Shown here: positions 4,872-6,213 of the stretch, piece by piece
How positions within the stretch are numbered: the stretch's first letter is position 1
Layout: every line of letters begins with the position of its first letter
Source: UBA1081 sp964454355
GTDB lineage: Bacteria > Bacillota > Clostridia > Oscillospirales > Acutalibacteraceae
Reading direction: 5' to 3'
Length of the DNA stretch: 6,213 nucleotides
NCBI GenBank assembly: GCA_964454355.1
Contig: CAYVTA010000109.1
Span: forward strand, 1 to 6,213
Program-made: the position numbers and the translations under genes
Notes under the pieces: generated by a model
What the model saw: the letters and a program-made list of their open reading frames with translations, nothing else
Told to the model about the DNA's origin: nothing
Database searches by the model: none

Positions 4872-5966
4872 TTAAACATTAAATCTAAATAATACTATAT
4901 CTCCGTCCTGCATGACGTATTCTTTGCCTTCAGAACGTACAAGACCTTTTTCTTTTGCGGCGGTCATTGTTCCGCAAGCCATAAGATCGTCAAAAGAAAC
5001 AACCTCGGCTCTGATGAAGCCTCTTTCAAAATCAGTGTGTATTTTACCTGCTGCCTGAGGAGCTTTTGTACCTTTTTTAATGGTCCATGCCCTGACTTCG
5101 GGCTGTCCTGCGGTCAGATATGACATAAGACCGAGCAGATCATAGCTCTTCTGAATAAGCAGATCAAGGCCTGCCTTTTCAATACCCAGTTCTGAGAGGA
5201 ACATTTCTTTTTCATCCTTGCCAAGCTCTGCAATCTGAGCTTCAAGCTCAGCACAGATAGGAAGCACCTGAGCACTCTCCGCAGCAGCAAGCTCACAAAC
5301 GGCCTTATAGCCCGGATTTGACTCGATATCGGAAGCGAAATCCTCTTCACTCATGTTGCAGGCGTAAATAACAGGCTTTGCGGTAAGAAGAGCAACGGAA
5401 TCAAGCAGCTCCTTCTCATCATCTGTAACTTCAACAGCTCTTGCACACTTGCCCTCTTCAAATTCAGCTCTGACACGCTTAAAGAACTCAACAGCTTTCG
5501 CATAGGACTTGTCGCCTTTCATAGCCTTTGTGTCCTTATCAATTCTTCTGTCAAGAATTTCCATATCGGAAAGGATAAGCTCGTAATTGATTGTTTCAAT
5601 ATCTCTTACGGGATCAATACTTCCGTCAACATGAACGATATCACTGTTTTCAAAGCATCTTACAACATGAACGATCGCATCTACCTCACGGATATGAGAA
5701 AGGAACTTATTTCCGAGTCCTTCACCGTTTGCCGCACCTTTTACAAGACCTGCAATGTCAACAAACTCAATTACGGCAGGAGTAAATTTCTCCGGATTAT
5801 ACATTTCAGCAAGCTTGTCCAATCTGTAATCGGGAACTGCAACGACACCCACATTGGGTTCAATAGTGCAAAAAGGATAGTTCGCCGACTGTGCACCTGC
5901 ATTTGTAAGTGCATTGAAAAGTGTGCTTTTTCCCACATTGGGAAGTCCTACTATACCTAATTTCAT
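4872..5966 (-). CDS. ychF: YchF/OLA1-family ribosome-associated P-loop ATPase
   Basis: The 364-aa protein has the standard YchF length. This conserved TRAFAC-class P-loop NTPase binds ribosomes and, unlike its Obg relatives, prefers ATP over GTP. Visible motifs are the G1 loop GLPNVGKST (7-15), the early TIEPNVG block (34-40) that acts as switch I, G3 DIAG (70-73), and in place of the GTPase NKxD a NMSE (204-207); this NxxE form explains the ATP preference. A coiled-coil insertion occupies about 130-180. A C-terminal TGS domain (about 281-363) contains the HTDFERGFIRAEV block (310-322) and ends in DGDIVLFRFNV. The ATG at 5966 has GGAG (rc of 5974-5977) 7 nt upstream. Two promoters lie upstream. 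Its role is in translation and stress physiology; the gene is near-universal and supports a chromosomal core location. Confidence 0.97.
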   Translation of the reverse strand: MKLGIVGLPNVGKSTLFNALTNAGAQSANYPFCTIEPNVGVVAVPDYRLDKLAEMYNPEKFTPAVIEFVDIAGLVKGAANGEGLGNKFLSHIREVDAIVHVVRCFENSDIVHVDGSIDPVRDIETINYELILSDMEILDRRIDKDTKAMKGDKSYAKAVEFFKRVRAEFEEGKCARAVEVTDDEKELLDSVALLTAKPVIYACNMSEEDFASDIESNPGYKAVCELAAAESAQVLPICAELEAQIAELGKDEKEMFLSELGIEKAGLDLLIQKSYDLLGLMSYLTAGQPEVRAWTIKKGTKAPQAAGKIHTDFERGFIRAEVVSFDDLMACGTMTAAKEKGLVRSEGKEYVMQDGDIVLFRFNV

Positions 5967-5999
5967 ATTTATTCTCCAATCTTATTCTATATCTTTGTT

Positions 6000-6028
6000 A
6001 TTTTATCACATCTTTCCGCAGATTGCAA
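6000..6028 (-). promoter_or_regulatory. Proximal ychF promoter
   Basis: On the - strand TTGCAA (rc of 6023-6028) is followed by a 17-nt spacer and TAAAAT (rc of 6000-6005, 5 of 6 to consensus). A transcript would start near 5993 and give a leader of about 27 nt before the ychF ATG, containing its SD. A partly palindromic element (6016-6057) covers the -35 region. Confidence 0.7.
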
Positions 6029-6057
6029 GATTTATATACTTCGTATATGTAATGCGG
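6016..6057. repeat. Nested inverted repeats over the proximal ychF promoter -35 region
   Basis: CCGCA (6016-6020) pairs with TGCGG (6053-6057) and encloses a second hairpin, ATATAC (6034-6039) with GTATAT (6043-6048) around a 3-nt loop. In DNA this could be an operator for the proximal promoter. In RNA started from the distal promoter it would form a leader stem. Confidence 0.4.
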
Positions 6058-6065
6058 AGACAAAA

Positions 6066-6127
6066 CGGGTTACTCTGAGGGATAATTACATATCCGCCCG
6101 AAATGTAGTGATACCGCTTGTTGTATC
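6066..6127 (-). other. Possible structured 5' leader of the distal ychF transcript
   Basis: Between the two promoters the - strand contains no ORF but several stems. One is GATAC/GTATC (6123-6127 with 6110-6114), sitting exactly at the predicted transcript 5' end. A second is CGGG/CCCG (6097-6100 with 6066-6069), enclosing GGATA/TATCC (6091-6095 with 6080-6084). I compared it by eye with preQ1, TPP, purine, guanidine, ZTP, T-box and ykoY patterns and saw no convincing match. It may be an uncharacterised leader or simply chance pairing in a short intergenic region. Confidence 0.3.
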
Positions 6128-6132
6128 AATAT

Positions 6133-6161
6133 ATTATACGTTAAAATCAGGAGAATGTTAA
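6133..6161 (-). promoter_or_regulatory. Distal sigma-A promoter upstream of ychF
   Basis: On the - strand TTAACA (rc of 6156-6161, 5 of 6) is followed by a 17-nt spacer and a perfect TATAAT (rc of 6133-6138). An AT-rich stretch (6160-6174) overlaps the first two -35 bases and extends upstream like an UP element. Transcription would begin near 6126-6127, giving a leader of about 160 nt to the ychF start. It is the best promoter match in the window. Confidence 0.75.
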
Positions 6162-6213
6162 ACAATAATTTATCGTATAAGTTTGATTGTGCCACATAAA
6201 AGTTTTGGTCGAG

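Noticed and set aside
4637..4882. Open frames on both strands across the tRNA-Arg region (including 4634-4855 on the - strand)
   Set aside because: They run straight through the tRNA and its terminator and have no SD or recognisable protein pattern.
6155..6199. 14-codon ORF starting ATG at 6155 with AGGAG just upstream on the + strand
   Set aside because: The SD ends one base before the ATG, too close to work. The product resembles nothing, and the region carries the -35 of a - strand promoter.

Overview
The window looks like chromosomal DNA from a low-to-moderate GC Firmicute, most likely a gut-type Clostridia member (Oscillospiraceae/Ruminococcus-like). This is inferred from AGGAG-type ribosome binding sites, sigma-A-like promoters, a preQ1-I riboswitch in front of queT, an Amidase_6 protein of the short clostridial type, and a tRNA with encoded CCA. 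I see no phage genes, transposase, CRISPR array or defence cassette; it reads as core or near-core genome.

Left half, + strand (1-3488): a GC-rich hairpin, a promoter and a preQ1-I riboswitch lead into queT (queuosine-precursor uptake, ECF S-component). An OmpR-type response regulator follows 21 nt later, then its sensor histidine kinase (4-nt ATGA overlap), then a shikimate-kinase-like P-loop kinase (3-nt gap). The tight spacing and the absence of internal terminators suggest one four-gene transcription unit, ending at a strong bidirectional terminator at 3445-3488.

Right half, - strand (3490-6174): read in its own direction, it starts with two tandem promoters and a possibly structured leader in front of ychF (ribosome-associated P-loop ATPase). 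Then come a tRNA-Arg(CCG) with its own terminator, a small isochorismatase-family cysteine hydrolase, and a small Amidase_6 protein. The hydrolase and amidase genes are 50 nt apart and probably co-transcribed. They converge on the + strand operon and share its terminator.

Functionally, the only sequence-supported regulatory circuit is preQ1 sensing by the riboswitch over queT. The joining of a riboswitch-gated vitamin-like transporter to a two-component system and a divergent small-molecule kinase is the most interesting arrangement here. The signal of the histidine kinase and the true substrate of the kinase cannot be read from the sequence. The last 40 bases or so (6175-6213) show no feature I can support.
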